A stretch of 64,000 bases of DNA from Hafnia alvei (GCF_034424155.1 NZ_CP139992.1:62001-126000), one strand, 5' to 3'. Shown: positions 9,965 to 20,461, counted from the stretch's first letter. Program-made: numbers and translations. The notes: a model not told the origin generated them from the letters alone.

Positions 9965-11161
9965 ATGTCTGCGGATTTTTACCAGCAGCTGACCCAGCAA
10001 TTAGAAACGACCCGTTCCGAAGGTCTGTATAAAAATGAACGTATTATTACTTCTGCACAGCAGGCTGATATCGCGGTTGCAGATGGCCGCCATGTTATTA
10101 ATTTCTGTGCAAACAACTACTTAGGTTTGGCTAACCACCCTGCATTGATCCAAGCAGCGAAAGAAGGCATGGATTCTCATGGTTTTGGTATGGCATCGGT
10201 GCGCTTTATCTGTGGCACGCAAGATAGCCACAAACAGCTAGAACAACGACTGGCTGATTTTTTAGGCATGGAAGACTCCATTTTATATTCTTCCTGCTTC
10301 GATGCTAACGGTGGGCTGTTCGAAACGCTGCTAGGTCCTGAAGATGCCATTATTTCTGATGCACTGAACCATGCTTCGATTATTGATGGCGTGCGTTTGT
10401 GTAAGGCTAAGCGCTATCGCTATGCTAATAACGATATGGCTGAATTGCGTGCCCAGTTAGAAATGGCGAAGGCCGATGGCGCTCGCCATATCATGATTGC
10501 GACCGACGGCGTGTTCTCAATGGATGGCGTTATTGCCGATCTGAAATCGGTGTGCGATTTAGCCGATGAGTATGGCGCGTTGGTGATGGTTGATGATTCC
10601 CATGCGGTTGGCTTCGTTGGCGAAAATGGCCGTGGCACTCATGAATACTGTGAAGTGATGGGGCGTGTAGACATCATCACCGGTACTTTAGGAAAAGCAT
10701 TAGGCGGCGCATCCGGCGGCTATACCGCGGGCCGTAAAGAAGTGATCGAATGGCTGCGCCAGCGTTCGCGTCCTTATCTGTTCTCCAACTCTTTGGCGCC
10801 TGCCATCGTTGCTGCATCAATCAAAGTGCTTGAGTTACTGGCTGATGGTGATGAATTGCGCAACCGTCTGTGGAGCAACGCCCGTTTATTCCGTGAAAAA
10901 ATGAGCGCTGCGGGCTTCACTTTAGCGGGTGCCGATCATGCCATTATCCCTGTGATGTTGGGTGATGCAAAATTGGCGCAAGAATTTGCCAATGAATTAC
11001 TGAAAGAAGGCATCTATGTAACAGGATTCTTCTTCCCTGTTGTTCCTAAAGGTCAGGCGCGTATTCGTACCCAAATGTCTGCTGACCATACACCAGAACA
11101 AATTGAACGCGCAGTCGCGGCCTTTATTCGTATCGGCAAGCAGCTGGGTGTGATTGCCTAA
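9965..11161 (+). CDS. kbl: 2-amino-3-ketobutyrate CoA ligase (glycine C-acetyltransferase) Kbl
   Basis: Kbl cleaves 2-amino-3-ketobutyrate with CoA to glycine and acetyl-CoA, the second step of threonine catabolism. The 398-residue PLP enzyme of the alpha-oxoamine synthase family contains VDDSHAVGF (cofactor-contacting Asp and His) and the Schiff-base lysine in [12 protein letters not shown]. Start 9965 is fixed by the AGGAGA site seven bases upstream. It is followed 13 bases later by tdh, so the two enzymes that pass the unstable ketone intermediate are co-expressed. In E. coli the pair is Lrp controlled; no site was identified here. Confidence 0.97.
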   Translation: MSADFYQQLTQQLETTRSEGLYKNERIITSAQQADIAVADGRHVINFCANNYLGLANHPALIQAAKEGMDSHGFGMASVRFICGTQDSHKQLEQRLADFLGMEDSILYSSCFDANGGLFETLLGPEDAIISDALNHASIIDGVRLCKAKRYRYANNDMAELRAQLEMAKADGARHIMIATDGVFSMDGVIADLKSVCDLADEYGALVMVDDSHAVGFVGENGRGTHEYCEVMGRVDIITGTLGKALGGASGGYTAGRKEVIEWLRQRSRPYLFSNSLAPAIVAASIKVLELLADGDELRNRLWSNARLFREKMSAAGFTLAGADHAIIPVMLGDAKLAQEFANELLKEGIYVTGFFFPVVPKGQARIRTQMSADHTPEQIERAVAAFIRIGKQLGVIA

Positions 11162-11174
11162 GGAACTCATCGTT

Positions 11175-12200
11175 ATGAAAGCATTGTCAAAACTGAAGGC
11201 GGAAGAAGGGATTTGGATGACCGATGTGCCTAAGCCAGAGCTTGGGCATAACGATATCATGATTAAAATCCGTAAAACGGCGATTTGTGGCACTGACGTC
11301 CATATTTACAACTGGGATGAATGGTCGCAAAAAACGATTCCTGTACCGATGGTCGTTGGGCATGAATACGTGGGCGAGATTGTTGCGATCGGGCAAGAAG
11401 TCACCGGCTACAAGATTGGTGAACGTGTTTCTGGTGAGGGGCATATTACCTGCGGTCACTGCCGTAATTGTCGCGGCGGACGTACGCATCTATGCCGAAA
11501 TACCACGGGCGTGGGTGTTAACCGCACCGGCGCATTTGCTGAGTATTTAGTTATTCCGGCATTTAACGCGTTTAAAATCCCAGACAATATTCCTGATGAG
11601 TTAGCGGCCATATTTGATCCGTTTGGCAATGCTGTTCATACCGCGCTTTCATTCGATTTAGTGGGTGAAGACGTCTTAGTTTCCGGCGCGGGGCCGATTG
11701 GTATTATGGCGGCGGCGGTGTGCAAGCACGTTGGCGCGCGTAATGTCGTGATTACCGACGTGAACGAATATCGTCTGGATCTGGCTCGCAAAATGGGTGT
11801 GACTCGTGCAGTGAATGTGAGTAAAGAAAATCTCACGGATGTGATGAATGAACTGGGTATGACCGAAGGGTTTGATGTCGGTTTGGAGATGTCTGGAGCA
11901 CCGCCAGCGTTCCGTGCGATGCTCAGTACCATGAATCACGGTGGCAAAATTGCGATGCTGGGGATCCCGCCATCAGATATGGCCATTGATTGGAATCAGG
12001 TGATTTTCAAAGGGCTGTTTATCAAGGGCATTTATGGCCGCGAGATGTTTGAAACATGGTACAAGATGGCTGCGTTGCTGCAATCAGGCTTGGATTTGAG
12101 CCCCATCATCACTCACCAGTTTGGTATCGATGATTTCCAAAAAGGCTTTGATGCTATGCGTTCAGGCCAATCAGGCAAGGTTGTTCTGAGCTGGGATTAA
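11175..12200 (+). CDS. tdh: L-threonine 3-dehydrogenase Tdh
   Basis: Tdh oxidises L-threonine to 2-amino-3-ketobutyrate with NAD+. The 341-residue zinc medium-chain dehydrogenase has the catalytic zinc Cys 38 (ICGTDVH), the GHEY pair at about 63, the structural zinc cluster in [15 protein letters not shown], and the NAD-binding [13 protein letters not shown] 11175 follows AAGGA and matches the family N-terminus. It forms the second gene of the kbl-tdh operon and is followed by a strong terminator. Confidence 0.97.
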   Translation: MKALSKLKAEEGIWMTDVPKPELGHNDIMIKIRKTAICGTDVHIYNWDEWSQKTIPVPMVVGHEYVGEIVAIGQEVTGYKIGERVSGEGHITCGHCRNCRGGRTHLCRNTTGVGVNRTGAFAEYLVIPAFNAFKIPDNIPDELAAIFDPFGNAVHTALSFDLVGEDVLVSGAGPIGIMAAAVCKHVGARNVVITDVNEYRLDLARKMGVTRAVNVSKENLTDVMNELGMTEGFDVGLEMSGAPPAFRAMLSTMNHGGKIAMLGIPPSDMAIDWNQVIFKGLFIKGIYGREMFETWYKMAALLQSGLDLSPIITHQFGIDDFQKGFDAMRSGQSGKVVLSWD

Positions 12201-12215
12201 GATCCTCATATGAGC

Positions 12216-12241
12216 AAAAGCCCCGATCGGGGCTTTTTTTG
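12216..12241 (+). terminator. Rho-independent terminator after kbl-tdh
   Basis: The stem AAAAGCCCC / GGGGCTTTT with a GAT loop is followed by eight T residues. It lies 15 bases after the tdh stop and directly abuts the stop of the convergent sulfatase gene, which it may also serve. Confidence 0.93.
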
Positions 12242-13855
12242 TTAGTGAGATAGCGGCTCTTCAGCGGTTTTTCTCAGTTGGTGATAATCCAATTTCTCGT
12301 AGCGATTATCGAGAACGGAGGAATCACCTGCGAATTTATCAATGACGGCGTTAATATTGGCGAATGCCCCTCGCTGCGCATCGGTAACTCCTAGCCATGT
12401 TGCGATGAGAATATCATTGTAGCTGGTTGAGAAAACGGCGTTAACTTGCCCGGTTTCATCTTTATCTTGTCGCGCTAATGCTGGGCTATACCATATAAAC
12501 ATAGGTACATGATAAGCCTCTTGGCTGGGTGTAATACCGCCGTGGAAATAAGGTGCACTTTGTCTTGGATCTCGCTCTAACGCATGGTCAGAGAAATAAA
12601 GCACCGAAGCTTTATTTTGCTTCAATAAACTAAATACTTCGCCTAATAAACTATCCGTATATCGAACGGAGTTATCGTAGCAGGCGTCTATATCATTCGA
12701 TTTATTAAATACGGTTTCGTTCGCGGGGTATCTTTTACATGCTGGCTCATGGCTACCATATAAGTGCAGAACGATAAGTTTTTTATCATGCGCTGGTGCC
12801 TGTAATGCTGTTTTTAGGTGAGGCAGCAGTTCTTTGTCATAGCCTTTAATATACAGCTTATCTTCGGCATTCATGGCAATGCCTGCAACGGAAGAACCAT
12901 AGTTGCCAAAAGCCGTTTGTGCACTTAGCCACATGGTGTGGAAACCTGCTTGATTAGCGAGGTTAATGATATTGTCTGAATAGTTTGTAAGATTATGATT
13001 ATGAATATTGTCTGCACTCAGCGCCATAGGTACAGCAACGGATGTAAATGGCACGCCGCTAATCGCTTGGTTAAACAGTTTTAAGTATGGTTTTTGTGCT
13101 TCTAGCTGAGGCGTAGTTGGCTTTTGGTAGCCGTAAATACTCATATTTTTAGCGCGTTCTGATTCGCCAATAATCAAAACGTAAGTATCAATACCCGTAT
13201 CTTTAACGCTAAGACTATAGCGCGGTGCTGCTCCACTAATATTCTTCAAGATTTGGCTTTCTTGTATGGCTGTTAGGAAATAGCTCATGTTAAAGAAAGG
13301 CATGTAGGTTGTGAATCGGGCAGCAACTTTGAGCTCTGCTTTTGCACCTTCATTGACGGGGCGTTTTTGAACGAACTTAAAAGAGGAGATAAGTGCAATC
13401 GCACAGATAACAATCAGTAGAATTCCGGTTGTTTTTTTGGAGATCATTTTTCCCTGAGCAGGGCGAATTGCCAAAATAAACAAAACAAGTAATGCTAGGC
13501 AGATAATGACAAAGCGAATATAGACGCCAAGCATTGCAAACATCTCAATCGGATTACTTTCAAGCGTACTGGCAGCAAAGCCATCGTTAAAGGGTGTTTT
13601 GAAAGTAAACCAAGAGTAAAGGCTAAGGCTAATATCCGCGGAACAAAGAAACAGAAGCGGTAAGGCCAATATGATCCGCAAAGCCGTTAGCCGAATCGCT
13701 TTAAGAAATAATAACGATAGAGTGAACGTCACAATGCGGTAAGACATGTGGATATTAGGAGCCATCAGTATATTGATAATACTGAAAATAATTACGCTAA
13801 TAATTAGCAGTAAATACTCTTTTCCAAAGAGTAAGAAGGGTGTTTTTTTATACAT
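12242..13855 (-). CDS. Phosphoethanolamine transferase-like inner-membrane sulfatase (EptA/OpgE/CptA superfamily)
   Basis: This is a 537-residue membrane-anchored alkaline-phosphatase-superfamily enzyme that probably moves phosphoethanolamine from phosphatidylethanolamine to an envelope glycan (LPS core, lipid A or periplasmic glucan). Hydrophobic segments lie at about 12-30, 40-55, 60-75, 105-130 and 142-160, followed by a periplasmic catalytic domain. Visible catalytic features are IIGESERAKNMSIYGY (metal-binding Glu 231), Thr 271 in FTSVAVP at the position of the phospho-accepting Thr, HLYGSHEPAC, and the YFSDH metal-binding motif. The acceptor cannot be told from sequence. A perfect 17-bp inverted repeat lies just upstream. 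Its position beside the waa locus suggests LPS modification, but that is inference. Confidence 0.8.
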   Translation of the reverse strand: MYKKTPFLLFGKEYLLLIISVIIFSIINILMAPNIHMSYRIVTFTLSLLFLKAIRLTALRIILALPLLFLCSADISLSLYSWFTFKTPFNDGFAASTLESNPIEMFAMLGVYIRFVIICLALLVLFILAIRPAQGKMISKKTTGILLIVICAIALISSFKFVQKRPVNEGAKAELKVAARFTTYMPFFNMSYFLTAIQESQILKNISGAAPRYSLSVKDTGIDTYVLIIGESERAKNMSIYGYQKPTTPQLEAQKPYLKLFNQAISGVPFTSVAVPMALSADNIHNHNLTNYSDNIINLANQAGFHTMWLSAQTAFGNYGSSVAGIAMNAEDKLYIKGYDKELLPHLKTALQAPAHDKKLIVLHLYGSHEPACKRYPANETVFNKSNDIDACYDNSVRYTDSLLGEVFSLLKQNKASVLYFSDHALERDPRQSAPYFHGGITPSQEAYHVPMFIWYSPALARQDKDETGQVNAVFSTSYNDILIATWLGVTDAQRGAFANINAVIDKFAGDSSVLDNRYEKLDYHQLRKTAEEPLSH

Positions 13856-13866
13856 TTTGGTTTGGT

Positions 13867-13916
13867 AATTAATTCATAATCCGCAACACAACATTATGCC
13901 GGATTATGAATTAATT
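13867..13916. repeat. Perfect 17-bp inverted repeat upstream of the pEtN-transferase-like gene
   Basis: Arms AATTAATTCATAATCCG (13867-13883) and its exact reverse complement (13900-13916) are separated by 16 bases. It lies between the yibQ stop and the sulfatase start, 12-61 bases upstream of the latter. There is no T run typical of a terminator, so an operator or RNA structure is possible. Confidence 0.85.
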
Positions 13917-13930
13917 TAATACTGACGCAA

Positions 13931-14848
13931 TTACAGCCAGTAATGCCAGCGGGCCTGTATGAATTTCACCGGAGCTGAATTTGCTACGCTGGTGCTAATG
14001 GCATCAAACATGGTGGTGGCGTACACCTTCTCTGGTGCTTTTTTGCTGATGCATTGTTTAACACCATGGAATGGGTTACGTGGTTTTTGCTGTGTTGGCA
14101 GCGGATTTTTATCTGGTACGGAAGCGCCATTAAGCAGTGAGCTAGGGCGAACCAACACAATATCTGCCGGTAACGACGGCAGCATTTGTTGTAATACGCG
14201 TACCGTTGATGGATGCGGATGGCCGATGGCTATTGCGGACCCACTTTTCCGTGCAATTTGAATGGCGCGGTTAAACTGTTGGCGGATAGCGGCTTCGTTT
14301 TGAGAATCATCCAGAAAGACTTTGCGCTTAATGACTTTTATCCCTGTACCGGCAGAAGCGTTTGTCACCTGACTATTGCCGATCGTCATGCTGTCGAGAA
14401 AATAAAGAAAATGATACTGCTCCAGTGTGCGCATAACTTTCTGCATGCCCTGCAGGTTTGACGTCATCAGGCTGCCCATATGGTTGTTCATCCCAACGGC
14501 ATAAGGCACAGCGTTTACGGATTGGCGGATGATTCGCTGGATTTCAGCCTCGCTCATTGAGGGTTGTAATGTGTCTTTCTCTAGCGGCTGTTTGCTAATT
14601 GGCGCCATTGGCAGGTGGATCAGAATTTCGCGCCCCTGAGCATGCGCTTTGTTTGCCATTTCACGCGCATGAGGTGCGGTGGGCAAAACGGCAACGGAGA
14701 TAGCTAAAGGCATCTGCAGGATTTTATTTTCTTCTTGTGGGCGATAGCCAAAATCGTCAATGACGATAGCTAATTTCCCTGCATAGGCAGATACCGTGCT
14801 ACAGGTAAGAATCAGAAGTGCGGAGGTGACAGCATTGAAAAAGCGCAA
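13931..14848 (-). CDS. yibQ: Divergent polysaccharide deacetylase family protein YibQ
   Basis: This is a secreted protein of the divergent polysaccharide deacetylase (DUF610) family; its substrate is not established. The 305-residue product has a signal peptide ending near AYA-G at residue 23, then LAIVIDDFGYR with the paired Asp 31-32 typical of the metal site, LIHLPMAP, and NNHMGS. The frame stays open far upstream into envC, but no ATG fits. A TTG at 14848 with AAGGG nine bases upstream gives a proper signal peptide and the family N-terminus, so a TTG start is proposed. It follows envC, and the pair is conserved in enterobacteria, suggesting a cell-wall or septation role. Confidence 0.87.
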   Translation of the reverse strand: MRFFNAVTSALLILTCSTVSAYAGKLAIVIDDFGYRPQEENKILQMPLAISVAVLPTAPHAREMANKAHAQGREILIHLPMAPISKQPLEKDTLQPSMSEAEIQRIIRQSVNAVPYAVGMNNHMGSLMTSNLQGMQKVMRTLEQYHFLYFLDSMTIGNSQVTNASAGTGIKVIKRKVFLDDSQNEAAIRQQFNRAIQIARKSGSAIAIGHPHPSTVRVLQQMLPSLPADIVLVRPSSLLNGASVPDKNPLPTQQKPRNPFHGVKQCISKKAPEKVYATTMFDAISTSVANSAPVKFIQARWHYWL

Positions 14849-14906
14849 TGTGTTTTCCCTTGTTGTTGCAGGAGCGGTAACTGCGGGTGAATGAGGGCTC
14901 TTGGGG

Positions 14907-16268
14907 CTAACGTCCAAGCCACGGTAGTGGATTGACGGCTTGGCCTTGGCGGCGGATTTCAAAGTAAAGAGCAGGCTGGCCTTGGCCACCGCTATTACCG
15001 ACCAGCGCGATAGGCTGTCCTGCGCGAACTTGTGCGCCGACGTTAACCAAAGCGCTTTGGTTATAGCCGTACAGACTCATATCGCCTTTGCCGTGTTCAA
15101 CCACAACAACCAGACCATAACCTTGCAGCCAATCGGCAAGCAGTACGCGTCCATCTGCGATGGCTTTCACTTCACTGCCCTCGGATGCGGCAATCACCAT
15201 CCCTTTCCAGCGCAGTTCGCCCTGTAGCGTTTCGCCGAAACTGTGAATAGTTCGGCCACGAACGGGCCACATTGCCTGACCATTGCCACGTCCTAAACCA
15301 CCGGTGCGCGCTATCAATGAACGCTCGCTTTCCGTTGGTTTGTATTTATACGTCGTGCCTTTTTTCTTCGCCTGCTCTTCTTTGGCCTTCATTTGGGCTT
15401 GGAGCTTGGCGGCTTCGCGAGCTTCACGCTCGGCGCGAGCTTTCGCTTCACGCTCGGCTTTGGCGATTTGATCGCGCAGGCGCGATTCGTTCGCTTTCAT
15501 TTCGGAGAGCTGTTGCTGATCTTTAGCCAGTGAGCTTTCCAATGCTGACAGGGTTTTTTGGCGCTGAGCTCGGGCTGACTCCAACTGCTGCTGCGCTTGC
15601 TGCTGGGTAACCAGAATCGCTTTTTGCTGATTCTGTGCTGCTTCCAGCTCTTTCTTTTCGCTGGCTAAGTCGGTGCGGGTTTGGTTTAGCTTATCGATAT
15701 TTTTTTGGCGTGCTTCATTAAGATAACCAAAGTAAGCCAAAATACGCTCGCTGCGCTGGCTTTCTTCACCGCTCAGTAAAACCTGAATACCGGTATGTTT
15801 GCCTAAACGAAAAGCCATATCGAGCTGATGCTCGAGCAGCTTCAGGTGTTTGTTTTCTTGCGACTGAAGTTTTTTAATCGATGCGGTCAGCTTGGTAACG
15901 TTGGCACTTAGCGTTGCCAGTTCAGACTGCGTTTCTCGAAGAGAACGGCTCGCCTGAGCAATGATTTTTTCCTGCGCTTTAAGCTGATCTTGCAGCGAAC
16001 TGCGTTGCTGTTGCTGTTGTTTGACGGCTTTTTCTTTTTCAGCAATGTTTTGCTGAATAGATTTTAGCTGCTGCTTGTTGTCATCAGCGGCCTGAATGGG
16101 GAATGAGGAAAACCATGCGCCAGCATAGATTACGCTGGCACACAGTATCGGTAACATGCGAAACGCTGCGGGAGTGGGCGATAAACGGGTGGGTTTATCG
16201 CCGATGTTTTTATCCGCTTTGAGCGCTAAGGCTACCTTTGATTCGTGAAATTGATCTTTTCCCCTCAT
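14907..16268 (-). CDS. envC: Murein hydrolase activator EnvC
   Basis: EnvC is a periplasmic divisome-associated protein that activates amidases AmiA and AmiB under FtsEX control. The 453-residue product has a signal or membrane segment near residues 38-60, a long Gln/Lys/Glu-rich coiled coil (about 65-290), and a C-terminal LytM (M23) domain (about 335-453). The LytM domain is degenerate: WKGMVIAASEGSEV and SLYGYNQ lack the His and Asp zinc ligands of active peptidases, as expected of an activator. The N-terminus is longer than in E. coli and the true start could be internal. gpmI ends 9 bases upstream. Confidence 0.94.
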   Translation of the reverse strand: MRGKDQFHESKVALALKADKNIGDKPTRLSPTPAAFRMLPILCASVIYAGAWFSSFPIQAADDNKQQLKSIQQNIAEKEKAVKQQQQQRSSLQDQLKAQEKIIAQASRSLRETQSELATLSANVTKLTASIKKLQSQENKHLKLLEHQLDMAFRLGKHTGIQVLLSGEESQRSERILAYFGYLNEARQKNIDKLNQTRTDLASEKKELEAAQNQQKAILVTQQQAQQQLESARAQRQKTLSALESSLAKDQQQLSEMKANESRLRDQIAKAEREAKARAEREAREAAKLQAQMKAKEEQAKKKGTTYKYKPTESERSLIARTGGLGRGNGQAMWPVRGRTIHSFGETLQGELRWKGMVIAASEGSEVKAIADGRVLLADWLQGYGLVVVVEHGKGDMSLYGYNQSALVNVGAQVRAGQPIALVGNSGGQGQPALYFEIRRQGQAVNPLPWLGR

Positions 16269-16277
16269 GGGGATCGA

Positions 16278-17822
16278 TTATTCCACGATGAACAGCGGCT
16301 TACCAGTCATCTCTTTAGGCACTTCCATGTCAATCATGGTCAGCATGGTCGCTGCGATGTCAGACAATTTACCGCCTTCAACGGCTTTAGCCGGTTTGCC
16401 AACGTAGATTAATGGCACTGGCAGGTTGGTGTGAGCGGTATACGCAGCACCTGTCACCTGATCGCGCATTAGCTCGGCGTTGCCGTGGTCCGCAGTGATC
16501 AGCAATTGGCCACCGACGTTTTGTACGGCTTCGACGACCTGACCGACACAGTGATCCAGCGTTTCAACGGCTTTTACTGCGGCATCGTAAATACCGGTGT
16601 GGCCAACCATGTCGCCGTTAGGGTAGTTACAGATAATCGCATCGTATTTACCGCTGTTGATAGCGCCAACCAGTTTTTCGGTCAGTTCAGCAGAGCTCAT
16701 TTCTGGCTGCAGATCGTAAGTCGCCACTTTTGGCGAGTTGATCAGGATGCGGTCTTCGCCTTTGAACGGCTCTTCCACGCCACCGTTGTAGAAGAAGGTC
16801 ACGTGAGCATATTTTTCAGTTTCAGAAATACGCAGCTGGGTTTTGTCATGCTTCATCAGCCATTCACCGAAGGTGTTTGCCAGTGAAGATGGTGGATAAG
16901 CACAAGCCGCTTTGATGTCAGCCGCATATTCAGTCAACATCACGAAGTTGCTGAAGTTAACCACTTTGTTGCGTTTGAAACCGTCAAAGTCAGCGTTAAC
17001 GAAAGTGCGAGTGATTTGGCGAGCACGGTCAGCACGGAAGTTCATGAAGATCAGCGCATCGCCGTCGTTCATGGAGGCATCAGCTTCACCTGCCGCTTTG
17101 ATAACAGTTGGTTTAACAAATTCGTCGTTTTCGTCGCGAGCGTAAGCCGCTTCAAGACCTGCAACCGCATTTTCTGCGGTGTATTCGCCTTTCGCTTCAG
17201 TCAGCAGGTCGTAAGCTAACTGAACGCGGTCCCAACGGTTATCTCGGTCCATTGCGTAGTAGCGACCAACTATGGACGCGATGCGGCCTTTGCCCAATTC
17301 GGCAAATTTCTCGGTGAATCGTTTCAGTGTATTTTCAGCACTACGCGGCGGGGTGTCGCGTCCATCCAAGAATGCGTGCAGGTAGATAGCTTCTGCGCCA
17401 CGCTTGGCTGCCAATTCGACCATAGCAAGAATGTGTTCTTCGTGGCTATGAACGCCACCCGGAGACATCAGACCCATGATGTGAACGGCTTTACCCAGAG
17501 ATACGGCTTTATCAACCGCACCGACCAAAACTTCATTGGCAAAGAAGTCGCCATCTTTGATTTCTTTGTCCAGACGGGTCAGATCTTGATAAACGATGCG
17601 GCCTGCGCCAAGGTTTACGTGACCAACTTCAGAGTTACCCATCTGGCCGTCAGGCAGACCTACGTCCAAACCGGAAGCAGAAATCAGGGTGTGCGGATAC
17701 TCTTTCCACAGACGATCCATAACGGGACGTTTAGCGTTAAGAATCGCGTTATCTTGGGTTTCTTCGCGGTAACCATAACCGTCCAGAATTACCAGTACCA
17801 TTGGTTTTTTGGCGCTCGACAT
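16278..17822 (-). CDS. gpmI: 2,3-bisphosphoglycerate-independent phosphoglycerate mutase GpmI
   Basis: GpmI interconverts 3- and 2-phosphoglycerate in glycolysis and gluconeogenesis using Mn2+. The 514-residue alkaline-phosphatase-superfamily protein contains [10 protein letters not shown] at the N-terminus, the phosphoserine Ser 64 in [18 protein letters not shown], and the metal ligands in ITADHGNAE. Length is standard. It is the first gene of the gpmI-envC-yibQ run. A 380-base divergent region with inverted repeats separates it from yibN. Confidence 0.97.
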   Translation of the reverse strand: MSSAKKPMVLVILDGYGYREETQDNAILNAKRPVMDRLWKEYPHTLISASGLDVGLPDGQMGNSEVGHVNLGAGRIVYQDLTRLDKEIKDGDFFANEVLVGAVDKAVSLGKAVHIMGLMSPGGVHSHEEHILAMVELAAKRGAEAIYLHAFLDGRDTPPRSAENTLKRFTEKFAELGKGRIASIVGRYYAMDRDNRWDRVQLAYDLLTEAKGEYTAENAVAGLEAAYARDENDEFVKPTVIKAAGEADASMNDGDALIFMNFRADRARQITRTFVNADFDGFKRNKVVNFSNFVMLTEYAADIKAACAYPPSSLANTFGEWLMKHDKTQLRISETEKYAHVTFFYNGGVEEPFKGEDRILINSPKVATYDLQPEMSSAELTEKLVGAINSGKYDAIICNYPNGDMVGHTGIYDAAVKAVETLDHCVGQVVEAVQNVGGQLLITADHGNAELMRDQVTGAAYTAHTNLPVPLIYVGKPAKAVEGGKLSDIAATMLTMIDMEVPKEMTGKPLFIVE

Positions 17823-18202
17823 TGCAACAACCTCGTTTCTTTATAAGTTCAAAGTTTGAGTTCAAAATACGTTCAAGTGTGAATAGCCGTTTAGGTTAAA
17901 ACGGAATCACTCACACGCCCGCTGAGCGGTGCCTAAGCAAAGGCCGAATAACATACACGGCTATTTGCACTCAAAGTAGTGTAATTTTACTACAGTCTGT
18001 GGTGAATTGAGCGCAGAAAGATCAAATGATCGTTTCTGTACCTTGTTCCAAGCAGGTAAATCCTGTCTGAAACATAAAAAATTTCGGGTTATGCCGCAGA
18101 TTCGTTTTTAGTAACAGGTCTTCTGGCTGTAATTGACGCACTGCGCAGGTATACTCTGACTCTTTGATTTTATCCCTTAACTGACGGGAGTAGTTACACC
18201 CC
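17823..18202. promoter_or_regulatory. Divergent gpmI / yibN region with nested inverted repeats
   Basis: This 380-base gap holds promoters for both sides. Near gpmI it has three GTTCAA copies at 17847, 17860 and 17871. A larger structure runs from 17877 to 17970: 14-base arms matching at 12 positions (17877-17890 and 17957-17970), inner TTAGG/CCTAA arms, and a CCGCTGAGCGG hairpin at the centre. Toward yibN, TATACT at 18150-18155 is a plausible -10. No coding gene was found. Confidence 0.5.
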
Positions 18203-18640
18203 ATGCAAATGCAAGAGATTATGCAATTTGTGAGTGCCCATCCCATACTTAGCGTAGCGTGGATTGTTCTGTTTGTAGCAGTGCTGGTCACCACCTTTAA
18301 AAGCCGTTTCTCCAAAGTAAAAGAAATTACTCGTGGTGAAGCCACTCTTCTGATTAACAAAGAAGATGCCGTTGTTGTTGATACCCGTACTCGCGAAGAT
18401 TTTCGCAAGGGTCATCTGGCAAACTCTCTGAATCTAACGCCTAGCGACCTGAAAAATGGCAGCTTTGGTGAGTTAGAGAAACATAAAACTCAGCCAGTTA
18501 TCGTGGTTTGCGCCAATGGCATGAGCTCTCGTGAATCGGGTGAGCATTTAGTGAAAGCGGGCTTTGAGCGCGTTTATACGCTGAAAGACGGTATCGCAGG
18601 CTGGAGCGGTGAGAATCTGCCTTTAGCTCGCGGCAAATAA
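18203..18640 (+). CDS. yibN: Membrane-anchored rhodanese-like protein YibN
   Basis: YibN is a 145-residue rhodanese-domain protein with one N-terminal transmembrane helix (about residues 14-32); its physiological role is not settled. The rhodanese domain (about 45-142) includes [15 protein letters not shown] and an active-site-like loop [10 protein letters not shown] with Cys 103, so persulfide chemistry is possible. GGGAG twelve bases upstream supports ATG 18203 rather than the ATG at 18209. It leads the yibN-grxC-secB-gpsA cluster with an 18-base gap to grxC. Confidence 0.93.
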   Translation: MQMQEIMQFVSAHPILSVAWIVLFVAVLVTTFKSRFSKVKEITRGEATLLINKEDAVVVDTRTREDFRKGHLANSLNLTPSDLKNGSFGELEKHKTQPVIVVCANGMSSRESGEHLVKAGFERVYTLKDGIAGWSGENLPLARGK

Positions 18641-18657
18641 TCTGCAAGGAATTCATC

Positions 18658-18906
18658 ATGGCAAACATTGAGATCTATACCAAAGCGACCTGTCCTTTCT
18701 GTCATCGCGCGAAAGCGCTATTGCAGTCAAAAGGCGCTCAGTTTAATGAAATTGCTATTGATAACGACCCGAAAAAGCGTGAAGAAATGATTGAGCGCAG
18801 TGGTCGTACAACCGTGCCACAGATTTTTATTGATGGGCAGCACATTGGTGGCTGTGACGATTTACACGCGCTGGATGCAAAAGGCGGCCTCGACCCGTTG
18901 CTGTAA
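18658..18906 (+). CDS. grxC: Glutaredoxin 3 GrxC
   Basis: GrxC is an 82-residue dithiol glutaredoxin that reduces protein disulfides and glutathione mixed disulfides. The active site is CPFC at residues 12-15, with TVPQIFID and GGCDDL forming the glutathione-binding surface. AAGGA lies just upstream of the ATG. It sits between yibN and secB, the usual enterobacterial arrangement. Confidence 0.97.
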   Translation: MANIEIYTKATCPFCHRAKALLQSKGAQFNEIAIDNDPKKREEMIERSGRTTVPQIFIDGQHIGGCDDLHALDAKGGLDPLL

Positions 18907-18968
18907 TCCGTGCGGTATTCGCCCCATAATTCCCATTTATGGATATTAACTTAAAAGGTATTAACGCT

Positions 18969-19442
18969 ATGTCAGAACAAAACAACTCAGAGATGTCTTT
19001 CCAGATCCAACGTGTTTACACCAAAGATATCTCTTTCGAAGCTCCAAATGCGCCGGCTGTATTCCAGAAAGATTGGCAGCCAGAAGTTAAACTGGATCTG
19101 GACACTGCATCCACTCAACTGGCTGACGGCGTGTTTGAAGTGGTGCTGCGCGTAACGGTAACGGCAACTTTGGGCGAAGAAACTGCATTCCTGTGTGAAG
19201 TTCAGCAGGCAGGTATCTTCACTATTTCTGGCATCGAAGGAACTCAGATGGCGCATTGTCTGGGTGCTTATTGCCCGAACATCCTGTTCCCGTATGCACG
19301 CGAATGCATCACTAGCCTGGTTTCTCGTGGTACTTTCCCACAGTTGAACCTAGCTCCAGTGAACTTCGACGCACTGTTCATGAATTATTTGCAGCAGGCT
19401 GAAGGCGCAGAAGGTGCTGAACCGCAGCCTCAGGATGCCTAA
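18969..19442 (+). CDS. secB: Protein-export chaperone SecB
   Basis: SecB is a tetrameric cytoplasmic chaperone that keeps outer-membrane and periplasmic precursors unfolded and delivers them to SecA. The 157-residue product begins [17 protein letters not shown] and includes the conserved [11 protein letters not shown] and [15 protein letters not shown] blocks. ATG 18969 is chosen over an in-frame ATG at 18939 because AAAGGT is well placed and the family N-terminus matches. Its TAATG stop overlaps the gpsA start by one base. Confidence 0.98.
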   Translation: MSEQNNSEMSFQIQRVYTKDISFEAPNAPAVFQKDWQPEVKLDLDTASTQLADGVFEVVLRVTVTATLGEETAFLCEVQQAGIFTISGIEGTQMAHCLGAYCPNILFPYARECITSLVSRGTFPQLNLAPVNFDALFMNYLQQAEGAEGAEPQPQDA

Positions 19443-20461
19443 TGAATAACCCTACGGCTTCAATGACCGTCATCGGTGCTGGCTCGTACGGCACCGCTTT
19501 GGCAATTACGCTGGCGCGTAATGGGCATCAAGTGGTGTTATGGGGTCACGACCCTAAACATATCAAAGCACTGGATGCCGCGCGCTGTAATCAGGCATTT
19601 CTGCCTGATGTTCCTTTCCCTGATACGCTGACGCTGGAAACCGATCTTGCGAAGGCAATGGCTGCAAGCCGTGATGTGCTGGTCGTTGTACCGAGCCATG
19701 TGTTTGGTGAAGTGCTGCGTCAACTGAAGCCATTCCTGCGTACTGATTCACGAATCGTTTGGGCAACCAAGGGATTAGAAGCAGAAACAGGTCGTTTGCT
19801 ACAAGATGTTGCTCGTGAAGCGCTTGGTCCTGATATTCCTTTAGCTACGCTGTCAGGCCCGACGTTTGCCAAAGAGTTGGCGGCAGGCTTGCCTACGGCA
19901 ATTGCGCTGTCATCTACCGACGCACAGTTCACCGACGATTTACAGCAGCTATTACACTGCGGCAAAAGCTTCCGTGTTTATAGCAATCCTGATTTCATCG
20001 GTGTACAGCTAGGTGGTGCGGTAAAAAACGTGATTGCCATTGGTGCAGGCATGTCTGACGGCATCGGCTTTGGTGCAAACGCCAGAACTGCGTTGATCAC
20101 GCGTGGACTGACCGAAATGAGTCGTCTTGGTGTTGCGCTGGGTGCCGATCCAACCACCTTTATGGGGATGTCTGGATTGGGTGACTTAGTGCTGACCTGT
20201 ACTGACAACCAGTCTCGTAACCGCCGTTTTGGGATTATGTTGGGGCAGGGCGTTGGCGTGCAGGAAGCGCAGGATAAGATTGGCCAAGTGGTTGAAGGCT
20301 ATCGAAATACCAAAGAAGTGATGGCCTTGGCCCAACGCTTTGGTGTGGAGATGCCTATCACTGAGCAAATCTATCAGGTGCTTTATTGCCATAAAGATGC
20401 TCGTGAAGCGGCGTTGACGCTGTTAGGCCGAGCACGCAAAGACGAAAAAACCAGCCGTTAG
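19442..20461 (+). CDS. gpsA: NAD(P)+-dependent glycerol-3-phosphate dehydrogenase GpsA
   Basis: GpsA reduces dihydroxyacetone phosphate to sn-glycerol 3-phosphate for phospholipid synthesis. The 339-residue enzyme has the dinucleotide motif [22 protein letters not shown], the catalytic Lys in [10 protein letters not shown], and GLGDLVLTC. The start codon overlaps the secB stop (TAATG). A long stem-loop covers the 3' end of the gene. Confidence 0.97.
   Translation: MNNPTASMTVIGAGSYGTALAITLARNGHQVVLWGHDPKHIKALDAARCNQAFLPDVPFPDTLTLETDLAKAMAASRDVLVVVPSHVFGEVLRQLKPFLRTDSRIVWATKGLEAETGRLLQDVAREALGPDIPLATLSGPTFAKELAAGLPTAIALSSTDAQFTDDLQQLLHCGKSFRVYSNPDFIGVQLGGAVKNVIAIGAGMSDGIGFGANARTALITRGLTEMSRLGVALGADPTTFMGMSGLGDLVLTCTDNQSRNRRFGIMLGQGVGVQEAQDKIGQVVEGYRNTKEVMALAQRFGVEMPITEQIYQVLYCHKDAREAALTLLGRARKDEKTSR

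Noticed and set aside
17376-17846. 156-codon + strand frame antisense to gpmI
   Set aside because: Shadow frame produced by gpmI codon bias; no ribosome-binding site or domain.
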